64,000 nucleotides of DNA from Nitrospira lenta (lineage in GTDB: Bacteria; Nitrospirota; Nitrospiria; Nitrospirales; Nitrospiraceae). Under the pieces are notes generated by a model. It ran no database searches, was not told the origin of the DNA, and worked only from the letters and a program-made list of their open reading frames with translations. The stretch spans positions 558,001-622,000 of the forward strand of contig NZ_OUNR01000001.1 of NCBI RefSeq assembly GCF_900403705.1, read 5' to 3'. Positions 39,633-48,761 of the stretch are shown piece by piece (within the stretch, counting starts at the first letter, position 1; the number at the start of each line of letters is the position of its first letter). Both the position numbers and the translations under genes were made by a program.

Positions 39633-41879
39633 TTAGTTCAGCGCGTTCAACGCCGAACCAGCCTTGAACCACGCAATCTGTTGCTCCGTGATGCTGTGGT
39701 TCGCCTGGATGGTGAGCGCCGTGCCATCCGCCTTGTGTATCGTCACCTGCACCGGCTTGCCGGGAGCCAGGCTGTTCAGCCCCGTCACACTGATGCGGTC
39801 CTGCTGCTCGATCTTCTCGTAATCCTTCGGGTCAGCGAAGGTCAACGCCAAGATCCCCTGTTTCTTCAAATTCGTTTCATGGATGCGCGCGAAGCCTTTG
39901 ACCAGCACCACTTTGACGTTCAGAAACCGCGGTGACATCGCGGCGTGCTCGCGGCTGCTGCCTTCGCCGTAATTCTCATCGCCGACCACGATCGAGCCGA
40001 TTTCCTTGGCTTTGTAAGCCCGGGCAATCTGCGCCATGGTCAGGTTGGATTCGCCGGTCAGGACATTGGTCCCCTTGCCAGGCTCAGACGAAAACGCGTT
40101 ATTGGCACCTAAGAACATATTGTCGCTGATCTTGTCGAGGTGGCCGCGGAACTTCAGCCAGGGACCGGCCGGTGAAATATGGTCGGTGGTGGTCTTCCCC
40201 TTGGTCTTAATCAAGAGCGGCAACTTCTCGAAATCCTTCCCGTCCCAACGAGGGAACGGCTGCAAGAGCTGCAAGCGCTCGCTGGTGGGCGGAATATCGA
40301 CGGTGAGTCCATCGCCATTCTCAGCCGGGGCCACAAAGCCTTCTTCACCCTTCGCAAAGCCCTTGGCAGGAAGCTCTTCTCCCTGTGGTGGTTCCAGCTT
40401 GAATTCTTTTCCGTCCGCACCCTTGAGAGTGCCATTGACCGGATCGAACCCCAAGTCACCGGACAACGCGTACGCCGTCACCACTTCAGGGCTGGCAAGG
40501 AACGACAAGGTTTCGTTGATGCCGTCGTTGCGGCCGGGGAAATTCCGATTGAAGGAACTGACGATCGAATCCGCCTTGCCCTTCACTCCATCAGCCCGCT
40601 TCCACTGCCCGATGCAGGGACCGCAGGAGTTCGACAACACGGTTCCGCCCAGTTGCTCGAAAGTATCCAGGAATCCATCGCGCTTCATCGTGTGATAAAT
40701 CCGCTCGGAACCCGGCGACACGAGGAACGACGCCTTCGCCTTCAGACCGGCCTTCATCCCCTGCTTGGCGATATGCGCCGACCGGCTGATGTCTTCATAG
40801 GAGGAGTTCGTACAGCTGCCGATAAGAGCCGCCTTCACTTCGATGGGATAGCCCTTTTCCTTCGCTTCGGCAGCCATTTTGGAGATGGGCCTGGCGAGAT
40901 CTGGCGTATGCGGACCAACCACATGCGGCTCCAGCTTCGACAAGTCCACTTCGACGATCTGATCGTAGTACTTCTCCGGCGCTTGCGCGACTTCCGGATC
41001 CGAGACGAGTAATTCCTTGTTCGCCATGGCGAGATTGGCAAGGTCCGCGCGATCGGTGATGTTCAGGTAGGCCACCATTTTTTGATCGAAGGGGAATACC
41101 GATGTGGTAGCACCGAGTTCCGCACCCATGTTGCAAATCGTGCCTTTGCCGGTCGCGCTGATGGTTTCGGCACCGGGGCCGAAGTATTCGACGATCTTGT
41201 TGGTGCCGCCCTTGACCGTGAGCAGACCGCAGAGATACAGAATGACGTCTTTGGGCGAGGCCCAGCCGCTCAACTTGCCGGTCAGGCGAATACCAATCAA
41301 CTTCGGATGGAGCACTTCCCAGGGCAGTCCGGCCATGACTTCGCCGGCATCCGCACCGCCGACACCAATGGCCAATCCGCCCAATCCACCGCCGTTCGGC
41401 GTGTGGGAGTCGGTCCCGATGATCAAACTTCCGGGGAATGCATAGTTCTCCAGCACGACCTGGTGAATGATGCCGGCGCCTGGCTTCCAAAATCCAATCC
41501 CATACTTCTTCGCAGCGGACGCGAGAAAGTTATAGACTTCCTTGTTCTCGTCCATCGCGCGCAGCAGGTCCTTCTCGGAACCCATTTCGGCACGGATCAA
41601 GTGATCACAATGAATGGTGCTCGGAACGGCCGCCTGCGCCTTATTCGCCTGCATGAATTGCAACATGGCCATCTGCGCCGTCGCATCCTGCATCGCCACA
41701 CGATCCGGGCGCAACGCCAGCATCGCCTTGCCGCGATCCCAGGTCTGCGTATCAAAGTTATCCGCGTGGGAGACCAAAATCTTGTCAGCCAGCGTCAGGC
41801 CGCGACCGAATTTCTTTCTGGCTTTGGCAAACACGGCCGGCATCTTGGCATACAGATTTTTTGCTAAATCCATCGACAT
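39633..41879 (-). CDS. acn: Aconitate hydratase
   Basis: A 748-residue 4Fe-4S enzyme that interconverts citrate and isocitrate. Cluster cysteines occur in IGSCTNSSYEDI and NSCGPCIGQW; other signatures are STIHCDHLI, GTDSHTPNGGGLGGLAIGVGGADA and GEGSSREHAA in the C-terminal swivel domain. Length and layout match the mitochondrial-type aconitase rather than AcnB. In the operon it links ATP-citrate lyase with IDH. Confidence 0.96.
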   Translation of the reverse strand: MSMDLAKNLYAKMPAVFAKARKKFGRGLTLADKILVSHADNFDTQTWDRGKAMLALRPDRVAMQDATAQMAMLQFMQANKAQAAVPSTIHCDHLIRAEMGSEKDLLRAMDENKEVYNFLASAAKKYGIGFWKPGAGIIHQVVLENYAFPGSLIIGTDSHTPNGGGLGGLAIGVGGADAGEVMAGLPWEVLHPKLIGIRLTGKLSGWASPKDVILYLCGLLTVKGGTNKIVEYFGPGAETISATGKGTICNMGAELGATTSVFPFDQKMVAYLNITDRADLANLAMANKELLVSDPEVAQAPEKYYDQIVEVDLSKLEPHVVGPHTPDLARPISKMAAEAKEKGYPIEVKAALIGSCTNSSYEDISRSAHIAKQGMKAGLKAKASFLVSPGSERIYHTMKRDGFLDTFEQLGGTVLSNSCGPCIGQWKRADGVKGKADSIVSSFNRNFPGRNDGINETLSFLASPEVVTAYALSGDLGFDPVNGTLKGADGKEFKLEPPQGEELPAKGFAKGEEGFVAPAENGDGLTVDIPPTSERLQLLQPFPRWDGKDFEKLPLLIKTKGKTTTDHISPAGPWLKFRGHLDKISDNMFLGANNAFSSEPGKGTNVLTGESNLTMAQIARAYKAKEIGSIVVGDENYGEGSSREHAAMSPRFLNVKVVLVKGFARIHETNLKKQGILALTFADPKDYEKIEQQDRISVTGLNSLAPGKPVQVTIHKADGTALTIQANHSITEQQIAWFKAGSALNALN

Positions 41880-41987
41880 GGCGTCTCTCCGTTCCTATTA
41901 ATGGCGTCGTTCGTGTCCCGTAAAGCGTCTCTCGCAGACCTGATCGCGATTCACGAACCACGCTTTGCGTTTCACACAGCTTCAGCA

Positions 41988-42062
41988 GCGGCACTTCCCG
42001 CGACTATTCCAGCCGCGGAACCTCCCGCAATTATTTCAACGGCGGCACTTCGCGCCGTTTGG
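41988..42062. repeat. Three tandem 27-bp units at the 3' end of aclA
   Basis: Units begin at 41988, 42015 and 42042 (the last partial). On the minus strand the unit inside aclA encodes REVPPLK and the TAA stop; the next encodes REVPRLE and a TAG stop; the third encodes REVPLLK without a stop at the same place. The C-terminal tail plus stop codon of AclA has thus been copied twice downstream of the gene. Confidence 0.85.
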
Positions 42063-43851
42063 GGGCCGCGTAGTTCACCAGATAATCGAACAACCTGATC
42101 AGGCGGCTGTCCTGACGCTTCTGATCCACCCAGTGACCGATCAATCCGATCGTCCGCGAGAGGATGAAGAAGCCGTTCAAACTATCGACCGGGAATCCGA
42201 TATCGACCAACACGGCCGCCATCGTTCCGTCCACGTTCAGAATCAAGTTATCTTTCTTTGCCGCCGTGACCTGCTCGACCTGCAACGCAAAATCGAGACA
42301 GGGGGTCTTGATGGGCAAGCTCTTCACATACCCTACCAACTCCTTCACCCGCTTGTCTGGATTGCGCAAGCTCTTCACACGATGGCCGATACCAGGCACC
42401 GGACCATGGTTCTTCTTCATATAGGTCAGGAATTCATCGACGGTCATCTTATTATCGACCGCGTATTTAAAGAACCGTCCGGCATCGGTGACGGCACCGC
42501 CGAAACGCGGGCCGATCATGATGAGCCCGGCGGCTACCGACTGAGACATGCCGATCCCGGCACAGGCCGCGATGATCGTCCCCAACGCTCCGCTCACGCA
42601 AGGGCCATGATCAGCGGAAAGCATCATAATGCGCTTGATGATTTCGGCTTCCTGCTTGGAGATCAATCGCTTGTCCCACAAGAGTCCGACGACATGGGGA
42701 ATTTCGTAGCCCTTGTTGATGAGCTCGGAAGCGGGATACCCGTCGTAGCAGGGCTCATCGCCGCGATCATCGCTGATCGTGGTACGAATCAGCGGGGTGA
42801 CCATGACTTCATTGGCCTTCATGGCCGCTTCAATACTCTTGGGCAATTTCGGCAATGTCGCAGGCTCGACCGGTTCTTTCACCTGGCCGGACTTCAACAG
42901 CTCCTGATAAACATCCTTGATCGCCGGGCCGAGCGCCCCGAAGGTCGCCGGCACAATCGCGCCGGACTTCTTGAGGGCATCGGACTTGGAACGGGCCGAC
43001 CCTTCGCCCTTCAATCCTTCCTTCGCGCCCGCGTGACCGAACTTCATTCCCTTTGGCAAACTTTCTTGACAGAAGCCGGAGACGACGGCCATCAACTTCA
43101 CGCGGCGTTTTTTCGCGCCGTACCACTCGGCCGCACGCTCTTCGAGATCGCCGCCCATTTCGCCGACAATGACGACGGCTTTCGTCTGCGGATCATTCTC
43201 AAACATTTCGAGATAGCTCACATAGTCCGTTCCCGGATAGGCATCGCCGCCGATGCCGATGGCCGTCGTGATGCCGTCGGCGAACTGTGAGCAGATCCAG
43301 ATAATTTCGTTGGAGAGACCGCCTGACTTGGTGATGACTCCGAAGGAACCTTCGCGATAGAGCTTGGACAGGACAAGGTTGTCGAATGCGCCGCCGATCA
43401 CACCGAGACGACAGGAGCCGGCTGATACGATACCAATCGACGAGGGGCCGTTAAAGACCTTGCCGAGCTTTCTGGCATGGGCTCCAAGAATCTTGGCATC
43501 CTTCTCAGGCACGCCTTCCGTGATCATCGACACAACCTTGATGTGCGTATCGTCGAGAGCTTCCATCCCGCCCTTCATGGCACGGTCGGCACCGATGTAG
43601 ACAAGGCTGGTGTTGATCTGAGGATGGTTCTTGGTAGCTTCGGCAACTGTTTTATAGATAGGGACCGCAACCAGGCCGCTGCCGTAGGGAATCTCATGCG
43701 TCTTGCCGGCATCCGGCGGATAGACAAAGGCCAGGACGTTCAGCGAACGCTTGATCAGGTAGCAGAACTCGGCCATTCGGCGCGCGGCGTTGACGCCAGC
43801 CACGCCGCCCTGAATGACTACATAGGTATCGTTGTTTGCCAGGATACTCAT
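42031..43851 (-). CDS. aclA: ATP-citrate lyase, large (catalytic) subunit AclA
   Basis: A 606-residue subunit matching the Chlorobium AclA type (about 608 residues): an N-terminal succinyl-CoA-synthetase-alpha-like half with the active-site His in KFGHAGAKEG (about residue 275), GPSSIGIVSAGSCRLG and CoA-site residues, and a C-terminal citrate-synthase-like half (about 345-600) with DHGPCVSGALGTIIAAC and GHRVKSLRNPDKRV. It cleaves citrate with ATP and CoA, the key reaction of the reductive TCA cycle. The last nine codons are the first unit of a tandem repeat. Confidence 0.95.
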   Translation of the reverse strand: MSILANNDTYVVIQGGVAGVNAARRMAEFCYLIKRSLNVLAFVYPPDAGKTHEIPYGSGLVAVPIYKTVAEATKNHPQINTSLVYIGADRAMKGGMEALDDTHIKVVSMITEGVPEKDAKILGAHARKLGKVFNGPSSIGIVSAGSCRLGVIGGAFDNLVLSKLYREGSFGVITKSGGLSNEIIWICSQFADGITTAIGIGGDAYPGTDYVSYLEMFENDPQTKAVVIVGEMGGDLEERAAEWYGAKKRRVKLMAVVSGFCQESLPKGMKFGHAGAKEGLKGEGSARSKSDALKKSGAIVPATFGALGPAIKDVYQELLKSGQVKEPVEPATLPKLPKSIEAAMKANEVMVTPLIRTTISDDRGDEPCYDGYPASELINKGYEIPHVVGLLWDKRLISKQEAEIIKRIMMLSADHGPCVSGALGTIIAACAGIGMSQSVAAGLIMIGPRFGGAVTDAGRFFKYAVDNKMTVDEFLTYMKKNHGPVPGIGHRVKSLRNPDKRVKELVGYVKSLPIKTPCLDFALQVEQVTAAKKDNLILNVDGTMAAVLVDIGFPVDSLNGFFILSRTIGLIGHWVDQKRQDSRLIRLFDYLVNYAAPKRREVPPLK

Positions 43852-43881
43852 CGGGATCTCCCCTTCTTAATAAACCATGAT

Positions 43882-43957
43882 GAGTGACGGGTGACACGTG
43901 ACGTGGAGGGTTGATGCCCCAGAAGTCCTGTCACGCGCAACGCGTCACTCGATACGC
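43882..43957. repeat. Heptanucleotide repeats in the aclB-aclA spacer
   Basis: Three direct 7-mers with core GTGAC (43882-43902: GAGTGAC, GGGTGAC, ACGTGAC) face four 7-mers in inverted orientation (43930-43957: GTCACGC, GCAACGC, GTCACTC, GATACGC). The block ends one base from the aclB stop codon. A similar array is at 53926-53946. Confidence 0.75.
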
Positions 43958-43958
43958 A

Positions 43959-45158
43959 TCATTTCGCTTGGAGCGCCTTATCGACAATATCGGTGAGCGG
44001 CGTGTTGCGATCGAACACGCTGATGTCGAATCCTTCGTCCTTGAGCGCGCGCATCGCGTCGAGGCCTTCTTTCTCTCGCGGACCTCCGCGACGCACCCAG
44101 ATCTTCACGCCCTTGAGCTTGCCTTCCGACTTAGCCTTGCGGAATCCGTTGATGATGCCGCCGAACGTTTTCACCACGTCGGTGAAATTGGCGATGGCGC
44201 CGCCGACAATGATGTTCTTGATTCCGGGCAGCGAGCAGACTTTTTCCGTCAATACTTCAACCGCCCAATCGGGCGGATCGCCTGAGTATTCGGCATAGTT
44301 CGCGAGTTTGCCGCCCCGCGCCACAACGGCATCAGAATAATAGACGCTGGCGCCGCCGCCGGCGGGAAGCATTGCCGTATCGCCACCGGGGATTTCAATG
44401 AACTTGACGGACCCCTTGATTTTGCTGTCGACCGCCATGACCTCCTCTTCCTGCTTGGAGTAGGCCCGGCCGAATTCTGCCGCAAACGCAAAATTCCAAT
44501 CAGGGTGACGGAACTTGGCGTCGCCGTCGAGCAAGGTCACGGCATCCAACGCCACTAACTCGCCATCGCTCGCGCGAGTCACAACGGGATTGACTTCGAG
44601 ATACTGCGCATCTTCACTATCGAAGCAGACAAACATTTTCCCGGCAAACTCGGCCATTTTCTTGATCAGCGGACCGGTAAATCCCGCTTCTTTCGAGAGC
44701 TTTTCGAGCGCCTCGGCAGAAGGGGCCTGTCCGATTTCGAGATCGAGTCGCTTGACCCGCTCCCAATTCGACTCGACTTCAATTCCTCCGCAATTGGCTA
44801 CGAGAATCTCGCTGCCTTCGCGCGTCGACTTCACTGCGCAATAATATTCTTCTTTGTGAGGAATCATTTCTGACACGATGACCTGCGTCACCGTGATGCT
44901 TCCGACTTGGCGGCCGATCATTTCCTTGGTCGCGGCTTCCGCTGCCTTGAAATCCAAATCAACCTTGACCAAACCGAGCTTGAATCGTGACCCAAGGGCC
45001 TCGTGGGCCTTGGCGACAAGCTTCGACTTCTTCAGCCATTCATTCGCTTGCCCCAGCTTTGTCAGCTCATCAACGGATGTGACGACGACGTAATTGGGGA
45101 CATTGATCCCCCACTTCTTCATCAGCCCCATTCCGGGACCTTCAAGCACCTTGGCCAT
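43959..45158 (-). CDS. aclB: ATP-citrate lyase, small subunit AclB
   Basis: A 399-residue subunit of the two-subunit ATP-citrate lyase, homologous to succinyl-CoA synthetase beta (ATP-grasp). Visible: the N-terminal MAKVLEGPGMGLMKKWGINVPNYVVV, LEVNPVVTRASDGELVALDAVTLLDGDA with metal-binding acidic residues, and GGIEVESNWERVK. The length is that of Chlorobium AclB (about 398). First gene of the rTCA operon, with AAGGAG 8 bases before the ATG. Confidence 0.95.
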   Translation of the reverse strand: MAKVLEGPGMGLMKKWGINVPNYVVVTSVDELTKLGQANEWLKKSKLVAKAHEALGSRFKLGLVKVDLDFKAAEAATKEMIGRQVGSITVTQVIVSEMIPHKEEYYCAVKSTREGSEILVANCGGIEVESNWERVKRLDLEIGQAPSAEALEKLSKEAGFTGPLIKKMAEFAGKMFVCFDSEDAQYLEVNPVVTRASDGELVALDAVTLLDGDAKFRHPDWNFAFAAEFGRAYSKQEEEVMAVDSKIKGSVKFIEIPGGDTAMLPAGGGASVYYSDAVVARGGKLANYAEYSGDPPDWAVEVLTEKVCSLPGIKNIIVGGAIANFTDVVKTFGGIINGFRKAKSEGKLKGVKIWVRRGGPREKEGLDAMRALKDEGFDISVFDRNTPLTDIVDKALQAK

Positions 45159-45204
45159 GGCGACACTCCTTCAGCGTAGTGGAAACCAGCGATAAGGGAG
45201 CCGG

Positions 45205-45233
45205 ATTGTAGCGAAATCACGAGGATGACTCAA
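45205..45233 (-). promoter_or_regulatory. Sigma-70-like promoter of the rTCA operon
   Basis: On the minus strand TTGAGT (45233-45228), a 17-bp spacer and TACAAT (45210-45205), with a leader of about 40 nt to aclB. Confidence 0.7.
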
Positions 45234-45284
45234 TACACCAGAGGTACTAACTCGCTAAGGCTCAAAAGGCCTAGTCCGCTAGCG

Positions 45285-45296
45285 TGACCCGGGTCA
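45285..45296. promoter_or_regulatory. 12-bp palindrome upstream of the rTCA promoter, candidate operator
   Basis: TGACCCGGGTCA is a perfect palindrome 52 bp upstream of the -35 box of the aclB promoter. The position suits an activator site; no regulator is identified. Confidence 0.4.
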
Positions 45297-45390
45297 GCAC
45301 CCGTCATCTAACGTATTGAATTATTAGAACAGACACTCAAAACATCGCGGCGATACCGCGCTTCATGCCCTCATAATTTTAGGGATAGTC

Positions 45391-46230
45391 TCAACGGCGC
45401 GTCCGAATCTTCTGACAGGTGGTGCAAATAAATGAACTTCGCTCACTTTGGACGCGCTTGATCACGGCCCCACATGCTCGAGGACAAGGAATTCCCTCCT
45501 TGCCATACACCAGATGGTGCTGCTTGTAGATTCCTTCGGAACCATCCGGAGCAAAGAAGTCTTTAACACTGGATCCCCCGCACACAATGGCCTGCCGCAA
45601 GATGGATTGCATCTCAGAGTGGAGGCGCCCGGCGGCAGAAGGGGCGAGCTGACTGGCTATCACATCCGGATGCAAACCGGCTCGAAACAACGCTTCATTT
45701 GCATAGATATTTCCGATACCCGCAATGACTTGCTGGTGCATGAGCAGCGCCTTCAAACGACGGCGGCACTGGCCGAGGAGCCGAGTAAACTCTTCGCAGG
45801 TGACGTGAAGCGGATCGCACCCAAACCGCCTGGCACGATAGCGATCAAGCCCCGCACGATCCAGTAATGAGAGACGGCCGAACCGGCGCGGGTTCCAATA
45901 GCGCAATGAACCGGTCGACGAGGAGTCAAATTGCATCGTGTAGTGCACATGCTGGGGAAACTTGATCGACACGGCCGGGAACAATAACAGTCCGGTCATC
46001 CCGAGCTCAGCCACGAGATAGCGCCTGTCCCCCGCTTTCTCAAATTCAATCGCGACACTCTTTCCGTATCGATCGACCGCCGTCACGACACTCCCGGGAT
46101 ACCACCAATCCGTATCGCCGCCTTCGCGAACGATGTCGGACCTCCCGACGAGTACCCCGGTAACCTGCGTGCCAATCAAGCGCGCGCGAATCTGACGAGC
46201 CGCGACTTCGGCTTCAGGTAATTCAGGCAT
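45391..46230 (-). CDS. mutM: Formamidopyrimidine-DNA glycosylase
   Basis: A 279-residue base-excision repair enzyme that removes 8-oxoguanine and formamidopyrimidines. The mature N-terminus PELPEAE carries the catalytic proline and the essential Glu. GIGNIYANEALFRAGLHP (H2TH) is near residue 175, and the C-terminal zinc finger has Cys pairs CPRAC and CTTC. I chose ATG 46230 because the proline must follow the initiator Met; the frame is open 25 codons further up. Confidence 0.95.
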   Translation of the reverse strand: MPELPEAEVAARQIRARLIGTQVTGVLVGRSDIVREGGDTDWWYPGSVVTAVDRYGKSVAIEFEKAGDRRYLVAELGMTGLLLFPAVSIKFPQHVHYTMQFDSSSTGSLRYWNPRRFGRLSLLDRAGLDRYRARRFGCDPLHVTCEEFTRLLGQCRRRLKALLMHQQVIAGIGNIYANEALFRAGLHPDVIASQLAPSAAGRLHSEMQSILRQAIVCGGSSVKDFFAPDGSEGIYKQHHLVYGKEGIPCPRACGAVIKRVQSERSSFICTTCQKIRTRR

Positions 46231-46331
46231 AGAACCCTGTACGCGATGAAAAGAAATGATGCACCGGCGGGAACCATTACGCCATGCGAACGGGGGGAAA
46301 CGCAATATTGGAGAACTCTCAAGAAGATACG

Positions 46332-46784
46332 CTAGGCGACTCGCGGGGTATGCGTCGAGCGGGCTTTTCGGCTCATCCGATGGGCGCGCAGCTTGAGCAC
46401 TTTCTCAATGGTCTCGTGCAATTTAGGGAGCGGCATGGCTCCCGGCCGTCGAGACTTTACAAATGCCACGGCCTCTTCATAAGACATTCCCTGACTACAA
46501 CAGAAGTAGGCAATCAGAACGGACGCGGACCGCCCCATCCCGGCACGGCAACAGACCAGCGTTCTGGTTCCTGGAGCACGCGCTTCCAGCCAAGTCACCG
46601 CGCGATCAAGACGCGCAGGATCAACGGCAGAAAATTCCTTGAATGGAATATGCTCATAGTCCAGCCACGGAACCGGCTGAACCGTAAACTCTTCGGCCAC
46701 CAACAACAGTCCTGCTATAGCCGGCATCGGATCCCTGGCATCATCGATATTGCCTAGGATCAACACATCTGTAATCAAATGCAT
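46332..46784 (-). CDS. Dual-specificity protein phosphatase family protein
   Basis: A 150-residue small phosphatase with the Cx5R loop VCCRAGMGRSAS (Cys79, Arg85). The His that normally precedes the catalytic Cys is replaced by Cys78, which is unusual and may change thiol reactivity. Surrounding motifs (ADxxxGNIDDARD-like start, EEAVAFVKSRRPGA) are normal for DSP folds. The substrate is unknown; no partner kinase is adjacent. Confidence 0.85.
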   Translation of the reverse strand: MHLITDVLILGNIDDARDPMPAIAGLLLVAEEFTVQPVPWLDYEHIPFKEFSAVDPARLDRAVTWLEARAPGTRTLVCCRAGMGRSASVLIAYFCCSQGMSYEEAVAFVKSRRPGAMPLPKLHETIEKVLKLRAHRMSRKARSTHTPRVA

Positions 46785-46923
46785 GATGCTCTTAGTATCG
46801 TATTAGCGGGAACGGGTCAAGCAAATCACGAGGGATTGGCTCGGCCGTTGCCGCACCGTTGCAGTCTGCTGAAACCTCTCGCTATACTCATCCATCCATT
46901 TAGATGACGAAAAGGGGAACTGC

Positions 46924-47283
46924 ATGCCATCGCTCTCACCGGAAGAAGTTGAACAAAGGCTGACTTCGGTCCACTGCGCCATTTGCAAGGGAGATCGGTT
47001 TGGGATCGACCGCCGCTTCATGCAGCCGGACGGTGAGTGGCGGGGTGTCTGCATGAAATGCCGATACAGCTTTCCCGTCTACACTGACATGGAGTTTTAC
47101 CAGCGTACCCAGCCGGATATTCCCTATCGCCTCAAAGAAATCGCCTGCCGAGTCTGCCAGCACCGCGGAGTTACCTTGGACTTTCGTATTACCATGTCGG
47201 TTCGAGAAGCGATCTATTTTGTGACCTGCCTCGGCTGCCACACCAAATTCCCCGAGCAATCGTCGCTGGAGGCCTTTGAATAA
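46924..47283 (+). CDS. Small protein with four CxxC motifs, unknown function
   Basis: A 119-residue protein with CAIC, CMKC, CRVC and CLGC pairs arranged as two probable zinc ribbons or one bipartite metal site. AAAGGGGA precedes the ATG. The family is not recognised; nucleic-acid binding or a metal-chaperone role are possible. It is followed 37 bp later by a very small acidic protein in the same direction. Confidence 0.75.
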   Translation: MPSLSPEEVEQRLTSVHCAICKGDRFGIDRRFMQPDGEWRGVCMKCRYSFPVYTDMEFYQRTQPDIPYRLKEIACRVCQHRGVTLDFRITMSVREAIYFVTCLGCHTKFPEQSSLEAFE

Positions 47284-47320
47284 CTCCCCTTTCGTCAACT
47301 CACGGGTGTATACTGAAACT

Positions 47321-47494
47321 ATGGATGAGAAAAACAAACAACCAGACTCAGAATCGGCGCCGAAGGCCCGCAAGGAAATCCCCCTCATTTCCGTGCCTAA
47401 CGATCGCGACATGATCGCCGCCGAAATGGCGGAGATGTTCGACGAGGATCGCGTCAGCCATCAGCACGGCAGCTCCGAACCGGAAGCGGATTAA
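47321..47494 (+). CDS. 57-residue acidic hypothetical protein
   Basis: The reading frame MDEKNKQPDSESAPK starts at 47321. Composition is highly charged, with a central IPLISVPNDRDMIAAEMAEMFDED segment that looks helical. It is probably co-transcribed with the CxxC protein. No homologue is recognised; existence as a gene is supported mainly by position between two genes and good start context. Confidence 0.5.
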   Translation: MDEKNKQPDSESAPKARKEIPLISVPNDRDMIAAEMAEMFDEDRVSHQHGSSEPEAD

Positions 47495-47501
47495 TATCCC
47501 C

Positions 47502-48722
47502 TCAGGCTGATCGAATTATCCGCACCCTCCCATCGCCATCGATTCGTCCCACCGCCGACACTTTTCCTTCCCGCTCTTTTCGCATGACTCGCTCAATCTG
47601 CACGAGAGCACCGCGATGCCAGTCATCAAATGATGCGTTTGAGTCAGACCTTAATCGATCCTGACGTCCGATTTCCGACCGTCCCAACTCGTTGCAAAGC
47701 CACGCCCGCTTCTCGCCTTTCAACTCGCGCAATTCACTGACTACGCGATAGACATCAGGTCTATGCTCGACGATGGTCCGCCCATCCTTCCTGAGTAGCA
47801 GATACGAAAACTTCAGCGCGTCTTTAATGAAACCCACCGCCTCGTCAATCTTTTGGATCCCTGGCGGCGGTTCCCAGCCCCGCTCTTCATGGCACCAATC
47901 GAACGGATTGACCAATGCGGGGCAACTGTTTTCATGGAGGCACGGGCTATAGATCGTGCAATGCTTCTCCTCAATTAATCGATTTCGCAACTGATGCAGC
48001 GCTCTTGAGGTATCGCGCAACGCCGGCTCCACAATCATAAGCGTGCCGGTCGGAGCCAACCTCGCCAGAAGTTGTGTGACAAGTTTGCCCCTCGACTCGA
48101 CGGGATCGGCGGTTCGAGAAAAGAGTTCGTTCAGGCAATTCGCCGCGATGATCAAATCATAAGGTGCTTGCTGGTCAACCTGGCTTAGCCACGCCCCATT
48201 CGGCGAGCGCTCCACATTCCCCTCATGAGCCATCAGCTGTCCACCTGTGACTCCAGATTCTCGGCTGTAGGCATCCCAAAGCTGCCTGGCTTGCTTGAGA
48301 GCCCCGGCTGAGATGTCGATTGCCACAACGCTGAGATCTTTGATTCGGTCTGGCCAATGCTGATGGAGCCAATCGCGTACGGCCAACGCCCCGACGCCTG
48401 GTCCCGATCCCACATCAAGAATGCGGATCGAGCGACCAGAAGCTTGATCAGGCCAGCCTGGCGGCATCTCGTCGAGCAGCGCTTGAACTTTGGACAGATT
48501 TACCGGCAGAAAGTATTTGAGATAGGCGACTGCATGTGCCGGATGATCGAGATAGTCGGATTTCAGTGAGGCACGATCTTTCGTAAAGAGCCTGGAGAGA
48601 TCGGCCACGGCCTGTGCAATGTGATCATGGTTGAGCAGAGCTGAATTGGCAGCGACCTGCTCAATCGACCTGAGCATGATCGGCGAGAGGGTGGCGACTG
48701 ACTGACGTTGGTTGAAGGCCAT
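47502..48722 (-). CDS. Rsm22-like SAM-dependent methyltransferase
   Basis: A 406-residue protein with a class I methyltransferase core (ILDVGSGPGVGALAV, then VVAIDISAGALKQA, IIAANCLNEL and TLMIVEPAL) followed by a Cys segment (YSPCLHENSCPAL, FDWCHEERGW) typical of the Rsm22/mitochondrial small-subunit-associated group, which is thought to carry an iron-sulfur or zinc site. It probably acts on rRNA or the small ribosomal subunit. I chose ATG 48722 (MAFNQRQSV); the frame extends 20 codons further and overlaps the promoter zone of the divergent gene. Confidence 0.82.
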   Translation of the reverse strand: MAFNQRQSVATLSPIMLRSIEQVAANSALLNHDHIAQAVADLSRLFTKDRASLKSDYLDHPAHAVAYLKYFLPVNLSKVQALLDEMPPGWPDQASGRSIRILDVGSGPGVGALAVRDWLHQHWPDRIKDLSVVAIDISAGALKQARQLWDAYSRESGVTGGQLMAHEGNVERSPNGAWLSQVDQQAPYDLIIAANCLNELFSRTADPVESRGKLVTQLLARLAPTGTLMIVEPALRDTSRALHQLRNRLIEEKHCTIYSPCLHENSCPALVNPFDWCHEERGWEPPPGIQKIDEAVGFIKDALKFSYLLLRKDGRTIVEHRPDVYRVVSELRELKGEKRAWLCNELGRSEIGRQDRLRSDSNASFDDWHRGALVQIERVMRKEREGKVSAVGRIDGDGRVRIIRSA

Positions 48723-48761
48723 ATCGACGTAGTGTATGCTCACTTCACGAGGAGAACAATC

